A DNA stretch of 64,000 nt from Streptomyces nitrosporeus (GTDB lineage Bacteria; Actinomycetota; Actinomycetes; Streptomycetales; Streptomycetaceae). Below the pieces are notes generated by a model that ran no database searches, was not told the origin of the DNA, and saw nothing but the letters and a program-made list of their open reading frames with translations. Positions 1 to 8,518 of the stretch are shown here, in pieces; positions within the stretch are counted from its first letter, which is position 1, and each line of letters begins with the position of its first letter. The translations under genes and the position numbers were made by a program. Location: the NCBI RefSeq assembly GCF_008704555.1, contig NZ_CP023702.1, positions 5,556,001 to 5,620,000 of the forward strand, written 5' to 3'.

Positions 1-163
1 CCCCGGCGAGCTGGACGTGCGCTGGATCCGCGGTCCGGAACACCCGCTGCCCGACCCGCTGACCCTGCTGGAGACCCTCACCGACGCCTGCGCGCAGTAC
101 GCCGACTCCGAAGCGGGCAGCGGTATCGACCAGGCCGCGGTGGCCTGGCCGCTGGGACGCTGA
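1..163 (+). CDS. C-terminal fragment of unidentified protein
   Basis: The window opens inside a plus-strand reading frame (codon phase begins at base 2) that ends in TGA at 161-163. About 53 residues are visible, ending AWPLGR. They are mixed acidic and aliphatic, with a segment LTLLETLTDACAQYAD that could be an amphipathic helix. There is no recognisable motif, signal or membrane segment. The composition and third-position GC bias fit a real Streptomyces gene. I do not recognise the family; the rest lies outside the window. Confidence 0.6.
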   Translation, partial: PGELDVRWIRGPEHPLPDPLTLLETLTDACAQYADSEAGSGIDQAAVAWPLGR

Positions 164-285
164 AGAACCGTTCAGCCGTTCTGTCCGTGGAAGGCGCCCG
201 CCCGGCGGGGGGTTCGTCCTCCTGTGGGCGAAGCGGCTCACTCCGCCGGTGAGCCCCCTCGTCCCGCGGCCGGGGCGCTCGCCCG

Positions 286-325
286 GCCGGTGAGGGGCGC
301 CCGCCCGCCGGTGAGGGCGCCCGCC
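286..325. repeat. Two-copy ~19-bp direct repeat next to a stop codon
   Basis: GCCGGTGAGGGGCGCCCGCC at 286-305 recurs at 307-325 with one G missing. The second copy ends one base before the stop codon of the minus-strand lipoprotein gene at 327. The repeat contains GGGCGCCC-type self-complementary stretches and could fold in the mRNA tail, but I see no clean terminator. It is one of several short duplications beside gene 3' ends in this window. Confidence 0.6.
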
Positions 326-326
326 G

Positions 327-1379
327 TCACGACCCCTGCGCCGCCACCAGGCCCGGCAGCCTGTTCAGCACGCGCACCTTGCCGGCGGTACCCCCGTCGG
401 CCGCGTCCCCCGCTCCGGCGCCGGCCTCGGGGACGTACACCAGCTGGCTGGAGACCCGCTCCTTGGTCAGGGTGCTCTTCACCTCGCCGGTCAGCAGGGC
501 CTCGACGTCCGGGGTGACCTCCGGGCGCAGGCCCCGGGCCGCCGTCTGGCGTTCGAAGTGCTTGCTGCTGAAGAAGACCAGCGCCCCGCCGTCCTTCGTC
601 ATCAGCCCCAGCGGGGCGAAGTCCCCGTCCTTCAGCGGCTGGTCGACGTACTGGTACGAGAACCCCGCCCGGCGGGTGTTCTCGCGGGCGTCCCGCCAGC
701 CCGAGGTCGTCGCCCCCGGGGCGAACACGTCCGGGGCCCCCTCCTGGAGGTACTTCGTGTACGTGGTGCTCAGCCCGGCCGGTTCCGTGGCCAGTTCCCC
801 GCCGCCCTCCGCGGGCACGGCCTCGGCCCACCCGTCGGCGTCCACACGGAACTCAGGAACCTGCGACGGGGCGACGGCCGCGAGATAGGCCGCCTTCCAC
901 GGGGCGTCCGGGCCGGTGCGCAGGAACATCAGCAGCCAGCGGGTGTCCGTCCCGCCGCCGTCCTTGTCGCGGTTGGAATCGGTGTCCGCGAGGAACCAGC
1001 GCGGCCAGCCCGCCTTCTTCGGTATGACGTAGGAGGCGTCGGTCAGCTCCAGCGGGTCGTGCGCCGGGTTGCCGTCCGGGCTGTTCTTGCCACGGGCCTT
1101 CAGCCCGGCCTGGTTGACCGCGCCGAGCGCACCGGTCACCCGGTCCGCGTCCAGCTCCGGATCGAACGCCTTGTCCGCCTTGTTGTACGCGGCGGTGAAA
1201 TCCGACAGGGCCCGCGCGGCCTCGGACTTCGTCGCCGACGGCACCACCGCCAGCTCCCCGTGCACCGTCACGCAACCGCTCGCGCCGGCACACAGCACCG
1301 TCGCCGTCACGAGCCCCGCCGTCAGTCGACCCAGCCTTGTCATCCGCTGCCTTCTGCGCCTTTTCGAATCCGTCGTCAT
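327..1379 (-). CDS. Putative lipoprotein of unknown function
   Basis: 350 residues. A basic N-terminus (SKRRRRQRM) is followed by a hydrophobic stretch and a lipobox ending ASGC, with the lipidated Cys at about residue 36, so the mature protein should be anchored outside the membrane. The mature part has no motif I can assign; it is alpha/beta-like, with segments such as ALSDFTAAYNKADKAF and a tyrosine-rich KYLQEGAPDVFAP. An ATG at residue 13 (MTRLGRL) is an alternative start that would keep the signal peptide. It is transcribed alone, 150 bp from the next minus-strand gene. The gene call and lipoprotein call are good; function is unknown. Confidence 0.8.
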   Translation of the reverse strand: MTTDSKRRRRQRMTRLGRLTAGLVTATVLCAGASGCVTVHGELAVVPSATKSEAARALSDFTAAYNKADKAFDPELDADRVTGALGAVNQAGLKARGKNSPDGNPAHDPLELTDASYVIPKKAGWPRWFLADTDSNRDKDGGGTDTRWLLMFLRTGPDAPWKAAYLAAVAPSQVPEFRVDADGWAEAVPAEGGGELATEPAGLSTTYTKYLQEGAPDVFAPGATTSGWRDARENTRRAGFSYQYVDQPLKDGDFAPLGLMTKDGGALVFFSSKHFERQTAARGLRPEVTPDVEALLTGEVKSTLTKERVSSQLVYVPEAGAGAGDAADGGTAGKVRVLNRLPGLVAAQGS

Positions 1380-1529
1380 CCGTCGTCCGCACCGACCGCC
1401 TGAACCCTACCGGGGCGGCGGGTGGTACGGGCGGGGGGCCGGGACACCGGGCCGGTACGACGGGAGCCGTGCGCGGGGACGGCGGCAGGGGGCGGCGGCA
1501 CCCGCCACCGCCCCCGCGCGTCCGGAACG

Positions 1530-3572
1530 TCAGACGCACTTCCCGTTCAGCCAGGACGCGAAGTCCTTCGTGTACGTGGTGGCCATCCGCGCCGAGGCGG
1601 TGGTGGAGCCGCGCTTCTCCCATTCGGCCTGCCACAGCGCGTAGTTGCCGGACGCCGCGGGAGGCGGCTCCTCCCAGCCGAGCTCCTTGCCCCAGGTGGG
1701 GTGGCCGCCGAGCGCGGCCCCGAGGCCCTCGGCCTCGACGCGCTCGATGAGTTCGGGCCTCAGCGTGGTGTCGTTCGTGGAGATCATGATCTCCTGCGTG
1801 GAGATGCGCTCCGCGATGGGCGCGAGGACCTCGTTCCACGCCGCCTCACGGATGGCCGGGTCGCTGTTGAGCAGCGACTGCTTGGCCTCACCCTTGAGTT
1901 CCACCAGCGGGATCATGTTCTGGGCCTTGGCGCTGTCGAGCCATTCGCGGAAGGTGTAGACGGTCTCACCCGCGTACGGACCACGGTCGATCGTGCGCCC
2001 CTTGAGCTGGTCCGCGCCGGACGCCCACCAGATCTCGGTGACGGCACGGCTGGTCCCCGTCAGTCCCCTGGTCGTGGTGTTGTGCCACATCACGGCCTTG
2101 GTCCCGTCCTTGGTGAGCTGGAGGTCCGCCTCCACGCCCTTCGCCCCCCAGCTCTTCTGCTGGGCGAGGCCCCTCGGGTGGTTCGGCTGGCGGACCTGGT
2201 CACGCTCCCAGGCGTTCGCACCGGTGGGGTAGCCGCCGTGCCCGAAGAGCTTCGGGCAGATGAGCGAAGCCTGGCTGTTGTGACGCTCGATCATGTGCAC
2301 CCCGGAGAAGGTCCAGTTCCCGGCGGGGGACTCCCAGCTGTGCAGGGAGCCGTTGAGCTTCCCGTCGGCCTTGGCGGTGAAGGTGATGGTCTTCACCCGC
2401 CCGTCGCTGTAGCCGTACAGGGTGGCCAGGTCGTCGCGGCCGTCACCGTTGTAGTCACCGGTGACGATCTTCATCCGGTTCCGCTCGTAGCCGGAGCTCG
2501 CCGCGAGGTTCAGGATCTCGGTGCGGTCGCCGAACGCGCCGTCCGCGCCGAGGCCGAAGCTGATCACCGCGTCGTGGCCGTCGCCGTAGTCGTACCAGGC
2601 GGCCAGTTCGTCACGGCCGTCCCCGTCGAAGTCACCGGCGTGCATGCTGGCCTGGGTGAAGGTCCAGCCGGTGGACTCCCAGCCGCGGACGGGTTCGGCG
2701 AACCCGCCGTCGGCCTTCGCGAGGAAGGACATCAGCTTCACGGTGCCCGAGGCGTAACCGTAGAGGGCACCGAGGTCGTCGCGCCCGTCACCGTCGAAGT
2801 CACCGGTGGCGAACCGCATGCGCTTGATGTCCCACCCGTCGGCCTCGACGCGTTCGAAGGACGAGAAGTGACCGCCGAAGCGGCCGCCGGCGCCGGCCAG
2901 GAGCGTGAAGAGCTTGTCGTCACCGTTGCCGTAGGCGTACCAGACGGCGACGTCGTCGCGCCCGTCCCCGTTGAAGTCACCGGCGTGGGCGGTCATGTTG
3001 GCGAAGGTCCAGTTGCCGGGAGCGGCCGTCCAGGAGGAGAAGGGGGCGGCGAAGGTGCCGTCACCCTTGCCGAGCCAGGTGAAGAGGGTGACCCGGCCGT
3101 CGTCGTACCCCTGGAAAGCGGCGACGTCACCCGTCCCGTCCCCGTCGAAGTCCCCGGTGACGCGCTTCATGTCCTCGGCGCGGAAGTCGCCGACGCCCGA
3201 CTCCCAGCCCACCAGCGGCGCGGAGAAGCCGCCGTCCGCCTTGGAGACGAAGGTGCGCAGGGCGTCGTGGCCGTCGCCGTAGTCGTACCAGGCGGCCATG
3301 TCGCTGCGGCCGTCGCCGTTGTGGTCGTGCCGGGGCGCGGAGCCGGCCACGGCGGTGTCCGCCTGCGCGGCGGCGGTGGCGGTACGCGCCTCGGTGCCGC
3401 CCTCCTCGCCCGTACCGCCGGACGCCGCACCCGCGACGACCGGCAGTTCCGCCTGCCCCACGGCGGCAGACGGTTCCCCGCCCACCGCGGCGGCCGCGCT
3501 GCCGGAACCCGTGTGCAGGCCCAGCACGGCGCACACGGCCATGGCACATATAACGCTGAAAGGTTTCCTCAT
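1530..3572 (-). CDS. Secreted FG-GAP/VCBS repeat protein with C-terminal glycerophosphodiester phosphodiesterase domain
   Basis: 680 residues. A signal peptide (about 1-27) is followed by six repeats of about 50 residues. Each carries a calcium-loop motif such as DFNGDGRDD and an aromatic strand, as in FG-GAP/VCBS beta-propellers. The last 260 residues match the GDPD TIM-barrel: FGHGGYP near the usual HRG, GVEADLQLTKDG supplying the metal-binding Glu/Asp, VMWHN supplying the second His, and VELKGE. GDPDs hydrolyse glycerophosphodiesters to glycerol-3-phosphate and an alcohol, here probably outside the cell. I chose ATG at 3572 because AAAGG lies just upstream; an in-frame GTG at 3596 is possible. 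The usual HRG is HGG here, so substrate or activity may differ. The propeller may bind a surface glycan or teichoic acid (inference). Confidence 0.85.
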   Translation of the reverse strand: MRKPFSVICAMAVCAVLGLHTGSGSAAAAVGGEPSAAVGQAELPVVAGAASGGTGEEGGTEARTATAAAQADTAVAGSAPRHDHNGDGRSDMAAWYDYGDGHDALRTFVSKADGGFSAPLVGWESGVGDFRAEDMKRVTGDFDGDGTGDVAAFQGYDDGRVTLFTWLGKGDGTFAAPFSSWTAAPGNWTFANMTAHAGDFNGDGRDDVAVWYAYGNGDDKLFTLLAGAGGRFGGHFSSFERVEADGWDIKRMRFATGDFDGDGRDDLGALYGYASGTVKLMSFLAKADGGFAEPVRGWESTGWTFTQASMHAGDFDGDGRDELAAWYDYGDGHDAVISFGLGADGAFGDRTEILNLAASSGYERNRMKIVTGDYNGDGRDDLATLYGYSDGRVKTITFTAKADGKLNGSLHSWESPAGNWTFSGVHMIERHNSQASLICPKLFGHGGYPTGANAWERDQVRQPNHPRGLAQQKSWGAKGVEADLQLTKDGTKAVMWHNTTTRGLTGTSRAVTEIWWASGADQLKGRTIDRGPYAGETVYTFREWLDSAKAQNMIPLVELKGEAKQSLLNSDPAIREAAWNEVLAPIAERISTQEIMISTNDTTLRPELIERVEAEGLGAALGGHPTWGKELGWEEPPPAASGNYALWQAEWEKRGSTTASARMATTYTKDFASWLNGKCV

Positions 3573-3793
3573 TCGGCCTTTCGTCCCCCTCGTCACCGGA
3601 CGGGGAGCGTGCCCCGCACCGGGGCCTCCGCTCCGCCGTGCCGCTCGGATGCCAACGCCGCCGGGACCGCGGGAGGTTGCCCCCGCGCCCCCGGCAAGGC
3701 GCCGATCATTAGATCATCCGGCCGGGGCCCCGGGGGCGGGGCGGGAGGAACCGCTTCGCCCCCGGGAGCCCGCCGTCCCGTGGCCGCCGCCCC

Positions 3794-4642
3794 TCACACC
3801 CCTCGCTCCGGCACCACCAGCGGCACCCCCGTCCGGGGATGCGGGAAGACCTCGACCGGCTGGCGGTAGACCTCGCCCAGGAGTTCGCCGGTGAAGACCC
3901 CGGCCGGCGGGCCGTCCGCCGCGACGCGGCCGTCGCGGAGGACCACCGCGCGGTCGGCGTAGGCAGCGGCGAGGCCCAGGTCGTGGAGGACCACGACCAC
4001 CGCGTCACCGGCGGCGGCCCGTTCGCGGCAGACACGCAGGACGAGCTCCTGGTGGCGGAGGTCCAGCGCGGCGGTGGGCTCGTCGAGGAGGAGGAGCGGG
4101 GCGCGCTGGGCGAGGACGCGGGCCAGGGCGACGCGGGCGCGTTCACCGCCGGAGAGGGCGGAGAAGGGGCGGCCCGCGAAGCGGGTGACCTCGGTGGCGG
4201 CCATCGCGGCGGCGACCGCCGTGTCGTCCTCGCCCTCCAGCGGCGTACCGGCCCAGGGCGCGCGCCCCATCCGTACGACGTCCTCGACCGGGAACGGGAA
4301 GGAGAGCGTGGCGGACTGCGGCAGCACCGCCCGGCGCAAGGCCAGTTCGGCCGGGGTCCAGGCGGCGGCCGGGCGGCCGTCGATGCGGACGGCGCCGCTG
4401 TCCGGGGGCAGGTCGGCGGCGAGGGCGGCCAGCAGGGTGGACTTGCCGGCGCCGTTCGGACCGACCAGGGCCACCACCTCGCCCGCGTGGGCGGTGAGGT
4501 CCACGGCGTCCAGGACCGGACGGCGGCCGAGCCGCAGCGTCAGCCCGGCCGCCTCGGCGACGGGGGCACCCAGGGGCACGGGGGCGGGGAGCACGCGGTC
4601 GGCGCCCGCCGCGAACAGTCGTCTCAGGGCCTTCACGGTCAC
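3794..4642 (-). CDS. hmuV: Haem ABC transporter ATP-binding protein HmuV
   Basis: 282 residues. Walker A GPNGAGKST is at 61-69, the signature is LSGGERARVALARVLAQ and Walker B is LLLLDEPTAALD, followed by the switch His (VVVLHDLGLAAAYAD). This is the layout of FecE/BtuD/HmuV-type importer ATPases. The GTG start overlaps the stop of the permease gene by 4 bp, implying translational coupling. With the permease, binding protein, two HtaA proteins and a haem oxygenase next door, haem is the likely substrate rather than a siderophore. It should be under iron control from the box at 6971. About 220 bp separates it from the next gene downstream. Confidence 0.9.
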   Translation of the reverse strand: MTVKALRRLFAAGADRVLPAPVPLGAPVAEAAGLTLRLGRRPVLDAVDLTAHAGEVVALVGPNGAGKSTLLAALAADLPPDSGAVRIDGRPAAAWTPAELALRRAVLPQSATLSFPFPVEDVVRMGRAPWAGTPLEGEDDTAVAAAMAATEVTRFAGRPFSALSGGERARVALARVLAQRAPLLLLDEPTAALDLRHQELVLRVCRERAAAGDAVVVVLHDLGLAAAYADRAVVLRDGRVAADGPPAGVFTGELLGEVYRQPVEVFPHPRTGVPLVVPERGV

Positions 4643-5835
4643 GCCCAGCCCCCTTGCTTGCGACGGGTCCTGCGCAGCAGCCAGAAGAAGAACGGGCTGC
4701 CGATGAGAGCGGTCAGTACACCGAGCGGCAGTTCGGCCGGGTCGGCGACGGTACGGGCCGCGAGGTCACCCGCGACCAGCACCAGTGCCCCGCCGAGCGC
4801 GCTACCCGGGACGAGGAAGCGGTGCCCGGGGCCGTTGGCCATCCGCAGCAGGTGGGGGACGAGCAGGCCGACGAAGGTGATGACGCCCGCGACCGCGACG
4901 GCGGCGGCCGTCAGCAGGGCGACGACCAGGACCAGCACGACCCGCAGCCGTTCGACGTCCACCCCCAGGTGCCGGGCGGGCCGTTCGCCGAGGGCCAGCA
5001 GGTCCAGCTTCCTCGCGTAGAAGGGGGCCACCAGCAGGCCCAGCAGCGCGCAGGGCAGTACGGCCAGCACCTTCGGCCAGGTCGCCTGGGCCAGCGAACC
5101 CAGCTGCCAGAAGGTGATCTGGGTGATCTGCGCGTTGTCCGCGAAGAAGATGAACAGGCCGATCAGCGCGCCCGCGAAGGCGTTCACGGCGATACCCGTG
5201 AGGATCAGCGTCACCACCTCCGTACGCCCGCCCGAGCGCGACAGCGCGTACACCAGGAGCACGGTGACCAGCCCCGCGGCGAACGCGCAGACGGTGCCGG
5301 TCCAGTTGCCGAAGAAGGTCAGCCCGAGCGCGATCGAGGCGACCGCGCCGACCGCCGCACCGGAGGAGATCCCGATGACCCCCGGTTCGGCGAGCGGGTT
5401 GCCGAACACCCCCTGCATCAGGGCGCCCGCGCAGCCGAGCGACGCCCCGACGAGCAGGGCCAGGACGACCCGGGGGAGGCGTACGTTCCACAGGACGCTC
5501 TCGCCGACCCGGTCCAGGGCGTGCCCGCCCAGGCCGGTCCGGTGCCGGACGGAGGACAGGACGTCCCCGAGCGGGATGTCGTACGCGCCCATGCCGGCCG
5601 ACAGCAGGCAGCCGAGGAGCAGGGCCGCCGTGAGGGCGGCGGTGAGGACGTAGGTCCCACCGCGCCGCCGGGGCGGTGCGGTGGGCGCGCCCGTGTCCAC
5701 GTCCGCGTCCGCCGGGGCGGGGGCACCTGCGTTCGTGCCTGTGTCTGTGCCCGCGCCCGTGTCCGGCTCCGTCGGGGCGGGGGCGCCCGCGTCCGTTTCC
5801 GCCGTGGCGGGTGTGCCGTGCGGGGCGGCCGTCAT
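4639..5835 (-). CDS. hmuU: Haem ABC transporter permease HmuU (FecCD family)
   Basis: 398 residues. After an unusual low-complexity N-terminal tail of about 55 residues, rich in Thr, Gly, Ala, Pro and Asp (GTDTGTNAGAPAPADADVD), come about ten hydrophobic segments. Typical FecCD motifs are present: RLPRVVLALLVGASLGCAG, GNPLAEPGVIGISSGA, and LGVDVERLR for coupling to the ATPase. It forms the membrane channel for HmuV and receives substrate from HmuT. The ATG overlaps the hmuT stop (ATGA). The hydrophilic tail is not needed for the family fold and looks like expansion of a simple-sequence region. Confidence 0.9.
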   Translation of the reverse strand: MTAAPHGTPATAETDAGAPAPTEPDTGAGTDTGTNAGAPAPADADVDTGAPTAPPRRRGGTYVLTAALTAALLLGCLLSAGMGAYDIPLGDVLSSVRHRTGLGGHALDRVGESVLWNVRLPRVVLALLVGASLGCAGALMQGVFGNPLAEPGVIGISSGAAVGAVASIALGLTFFGNWTGTVCAFAAGLVTVLLVYALSRSGGRTEVVTLILTGIAVNAFAGALIGLFIFFADNAQITQITFWQLGSLAQATWPKVLAVLPCALLGLLVAPFYARKLDLLALGERPARHLGVDVERLRVVLVLVVALLTAAAVAVAGVITFVGLLVPHLLRMANGPGHRFLVPGSALGGALVLVAGDLAARTVADPAELPLGVLTALIGSPFFFWLLRRTRRKQGGWA

Positions 5836-6902
5836 CGCTGTCCACCGCCCTCCGGGTAGAGCCGGCCGATCAGTTCGGCCAGTACGCGGTCGGTGCGCGG
5901 CCCGTAGTTCAGCAGCACCCCGTCGTCGACCGAGACCACCCTGCGGTCCATCCCGGCGGGCGTCTCCGCGATGCCGGGGATCTTCACCAGGCCGTCGACA
6001 CCGCCCACCGAGTCCAGGCCCTTGGACATGACGAGGATCGCGTCCGGAGCCGCCTTCGCGAGGGCCTCGGCGGTGATGGCGGTGAAGTCCTTCGTCAGCC
6101 CGGACGCCTTGCCCGCGTCCACCGCACCGGCCGCCTCCAGCAGCGAACTCGCCCCGGACTCCGCCCCGCCCAGCAGGTAGACGGAGGCCGAGCCGCGCAG
6201 ATAGAGGAAGGCGACCCGGAGGGCCGGCCCGTTCCGGTGCGCGGGGACCGTCTCCCGTACGGCGTCGATCCGGGCCTCCGTACGCGCCGTCAGCTCGTCG
6301 CCGGACGCGGGCACGCCCAGCGCGGCGGCCACGGCGCCGATCCGGCGGCTCACATCGGCGAGTTCCCCGGCCGGCTCGACGACGACCAGCGGGACACCCG
6401 CGTCCCGGATCTGGCCGATCGCCTCGGCCGGGCCGGTCGTGGTGTCCGCCAGGACGACGGTCGGTTCCAGCGACAGCACGCCTTCCGCCGACACGTCGTG
6501 GGCGCGCGTCACCACCGGGAGTTCCTCGGCCTGTTCGAAGGTGGCGGTGATGTCGCGGGCCACCACCCGCTCACCGAGGCCGAGCGTGAAGACGATCTCG
6601 CTGAGCGAGCCGGTGAGCGGAACGATCCGGTCGGCGGAGGCGACGGTGACCTTCGTGCCGTCCGCCGACTCCACCGTGACCGGGAGCTGCGGATCGGGTG
6701 CGGTGGTCAGTGGCTCGATCACGTCGGTGGCGGTCTTGGTCTTCGTCGCCGTCGCGGGGGTGCCGGACGTTTCTCCGGAAGGGGTGCCGCAGCCGCTGAG
6801 CCCTACGGAAAGCGCAACTACCGCTGCCAGGGCCCCGATACGCCCGGTGCGGGCTCGCGCGACTCGGCGTACCGATAGGGCCGGGTACAAGTGAAATCGC
6901 AC
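5832..6902 (-). CDS. hmuT: Haem-binding lipoprotein HmuT (periplasmic-binding-like)
   Basis: 356 residues. The N-terminus has a signal with lipobox LSGC (Cys 38), then a Thr-rich linker and a class III substrate-binding fold: RIVPLTGSLSEIVFTLGLGERVVARD, then VLSLEPTVVLADTT, then a C-terminal lobe. A His in TRAHDVSAEG (135) and a Tyr in FLYLRG (234) fall where the His/Tyr haem ligands of Corynebacterium diphtheriae HmuT lie. That correspondence is recalled, not aligned. The GTG start at 6902 begins the operon hmuT-hmuU-hmuV, divergent from htaA across a 112-bp region holding the iron box. It captures haem at the cell surface for HmuUV. Confidence 0.88.
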   Translation of the reverse strand: MRFHLYPALSVRRVARARTGRIGALAAVVALSVGLSGCGTPSGETSGTPATATKTKTATDVIEPLTTAPDPQLPVTVESADGTKVTVASADRIVPLTGSLSEIVFTLGLGERVVARDITATFEQAEELPVVTRAHDVSAEGVLSLEPTVVLADTTTGPAEAIGQIRDAGVPLVVVEPAGELADVSRRIGAVAAALGVPASGDELTARTEARIDAVRETVPAHRNGPALRVAFLYLRGSASVYLLGGAESGASSLLEAAGAVDAGKASGLTKDFTAITAEALAKAAPDAILVMSKGLDSVGGVDGLVKIPGIAETPAGMDRRVVSVDDGVLLNYGPRTDRVLAELIGRLYPEGGGQR

Positions 6903-6970
6903 GAATGCACCGTCCTGGGATGTTGCGAAGTGTTATGGGCCAGGGGGTTCCGGCCAAGATTGATTTCATC

Positions 6971-6989
6971 TTAGGTTAGCCTTACCTCA
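6971..6989. promoter_or_regulatory. Iron box (DmdR1/IdeR-type operator) between hmuT and htaA
   Basis: TTAGGTTAGCCTTACCTCA matches the actinobacterial iron-box consensus TTAGGTTAGGCTCACCTAA at 16 of 19 positions. It lies 69 bp upstream of the hmuT start and 26 bp upstream of the htaA start, so an Fe(II)-loaded DtxR-family repressor bound here could shut off both directions at once. The site is seen; regulation is inferred from the family. Confidence 0.88.
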
Positions 6990-7014
6990 CCTTCTAGCCC
7001 TTCGGAGGGTTCCC

Positions 7015-8436
7015 ATGCCGTCGTCCGGACCGGTCCGCGCGCTCGCCGCAGCGCTCTTCGCGGTGCTGCTGGGCACACTGCTGCCCACGGCCTCCGCCCA
7101 GGCGGCGAGCCGCACGGTGCAGGGCGGCCGGCTGGACTGGGGCATCAAGTCCTCCTTCCAGAGCTACGTCACCGGGCCCGTCGCCCAGGGCGACTGGAGC
7201 CTGACCGGCGGGGCCGCCACGGTCGGCGGCAGCCGGTACCGCTTCCACTCCGCCACCGGTTCCTACGACCCGTCGAGCGGTGCCCTCCAGGCCGGCTTCT
7301 CGGGCGGGGTCCACTTCACCGGGCACCGGCAGGCCGACGGGAGCGACCAGCTCGACCTCACCCTCTCCCGCCCCACCGTCCGGATATCGGGCGGCGCGGG
7401 CACCCTCCACGCCGACGTGGTCAGCAAGGACCGGGAGAGCGGCCGGGTCACCCGCGCCGCCCAGGTACCGCTCGCCACCCTCGGCCTCGGTTCCGTCGAC
7501 ATGCGGGGCGCGACCACACCCGTCGTCCTCACCGATGTCCCGGCGACGCTGACCTCGCAGGGCGCCACCGCCTTCGCCGGCTACTACACGGCGGGCACCC
7601 CCCTGGACCCGGTCAGCCTGTCGGTGGACACCACCGGCCCGGTGGCTGAACCCGGCGCGCCGAAGTCCGCCACCCCGTCCGGGGCCGCCCCGTCGAAGTC
7701 CGCCCCGGCCACGGACGCGAAGAAGAAGCGGAAGGCCGTCCGCTTCGAGGACGCCGCCGTGGACTGGGGGGTGCGCCGCACCTTCCGTGAGTACGTCACC
7801 GGTCCCATCGGCCAGGGGGCGTGGGCGCTCACCGGCGGAGCCCGGGACGGCGGCGCGCTCTTCCGCTTCCCGCAGGGGGAGGGCACGTACGACGCGGAGA
7901 AGCGGGCTCTGGACGCCTCCTTCGCCGGCGGTGTCCAGTTCACCGGCAAGGGCGGTCTCGACCTGGCCATGACCCGCGTCACCGTCACCGTGGCCTCCGG
8001 CAAGGGCACCCTCCGCGCCGACGTCACCAACGAGGGCACCTCGCACCGGAACATCCCGCTGGTCACCTTCGAGGCAGAGGACTTCGCCCCCGAAGGCGGC
8101 CTCGCGGTCCTCACCGAGGCCCCCGCGACGCTGACCGCCGAGGGTGCCGAGGCATTCGGTTCCCTCTACACCGAGGGCACCGCGATGGACCCGGTCTCGC
8201 TGGCCGTCGCCGTGGACGAGAAGGCGGAACTGCCCGCACTGCCCGACCTGGGCAGCACCGCCGCACCCTCCGCCCCGGCCGCCGCGCGGCAGACGGCCGC
8301 CCCCGCCGCGCAGCCCGCCGGTTCCGGCACCGGCGCCGGTACGTACGCGGCCGTGGGCGGCGGAGCCGTCCTGCTGGCGGCCGTGGCCGCCGGACTGCTG
8401 ACGGCCCGTCGGCGCAGGGCGGCGCAAAACCCCTGA
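7015..8436 (+). CDS. htaA: Two-domain HtaA haem-binding surface protein
   Basis: 473 residues. A signal peptide (about 1-32, cleavage near AQAAS) is followed by two HtaA domains (about 36-205 and 243-400). Both open with LDWGIKSSFQSYVTG-like or VDWGVRRTFREYVTG-like sequence, which supplies the conserved Tyr. A Pro/Ala linker, a membrane segment (about 443-463) and ARRRRAAQNP end the protein. HtaA domains bind haem and pass it to HmuT in corynebacteria. Domain 1 keeps the His of HFTGH, whereas domain 2 reads QFTGKG, so it may bind haem weakly. There is no sortase motif; it is held by the C-terminal membrane helix. GGAGG precedes the ATG. Confidence 0.88.
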   Translation: MPSSGPVRALAAALFAVLLGTLLPTASAQAASRTVQGGRLDWGIKSSFQSYVTGPVAQGDWSLTGGAATVGGSRYRFHSATGSYDPSSGALQAGFSGGVHFTGHRQADGSDQLDLTLSRPTVRISGGAGTLHADVVSKDRESGRVTRAAQVPLATLGLGSVDMRGATTPVVLTDVPATLTSQGATAFAGYYTAGTPLDPVSLSVDTTGPVAEPGAPKSATPSGAAPSKSAPATDAKKKRKAVRFEDAAVDWGVRRTFREYVTGPIGQGAWALTGGARDGGALFRFPQGEGTYDAEKRALDASFAGGVQFTGKGGLDLAMTRVTVTVASGKGTLRADVTNEGTSHRNIPLVTFEAEDFAPEGGLAVLTEAPATLTAEGAEAFGSLYTEGTAMDPVSLAVAVDEKAELPALPDLGSTAAPSAPAAARQTAAPAAQPAGSGTGAGTYAAVGGGAVLLAAVAAGLLTARRRRAAQNP

Positions 8437-8518
8437 CCACCCCGGCGCCACCCCCGAACCGCTTCCCCCGTCCCCCCACGCCTTCCATCCACCCCCCGTA
8501 GGCCCAGGAGTCACCGCC

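Noticed and set aside
1422-3869. 815-codon plus-strand open frame across the GDPD gene
   Set aside because: It runs antisense to a gene with clear domains; its translation is low-complexity Gly/Val/Pro without motifs. High GC makes long spurious frames common.
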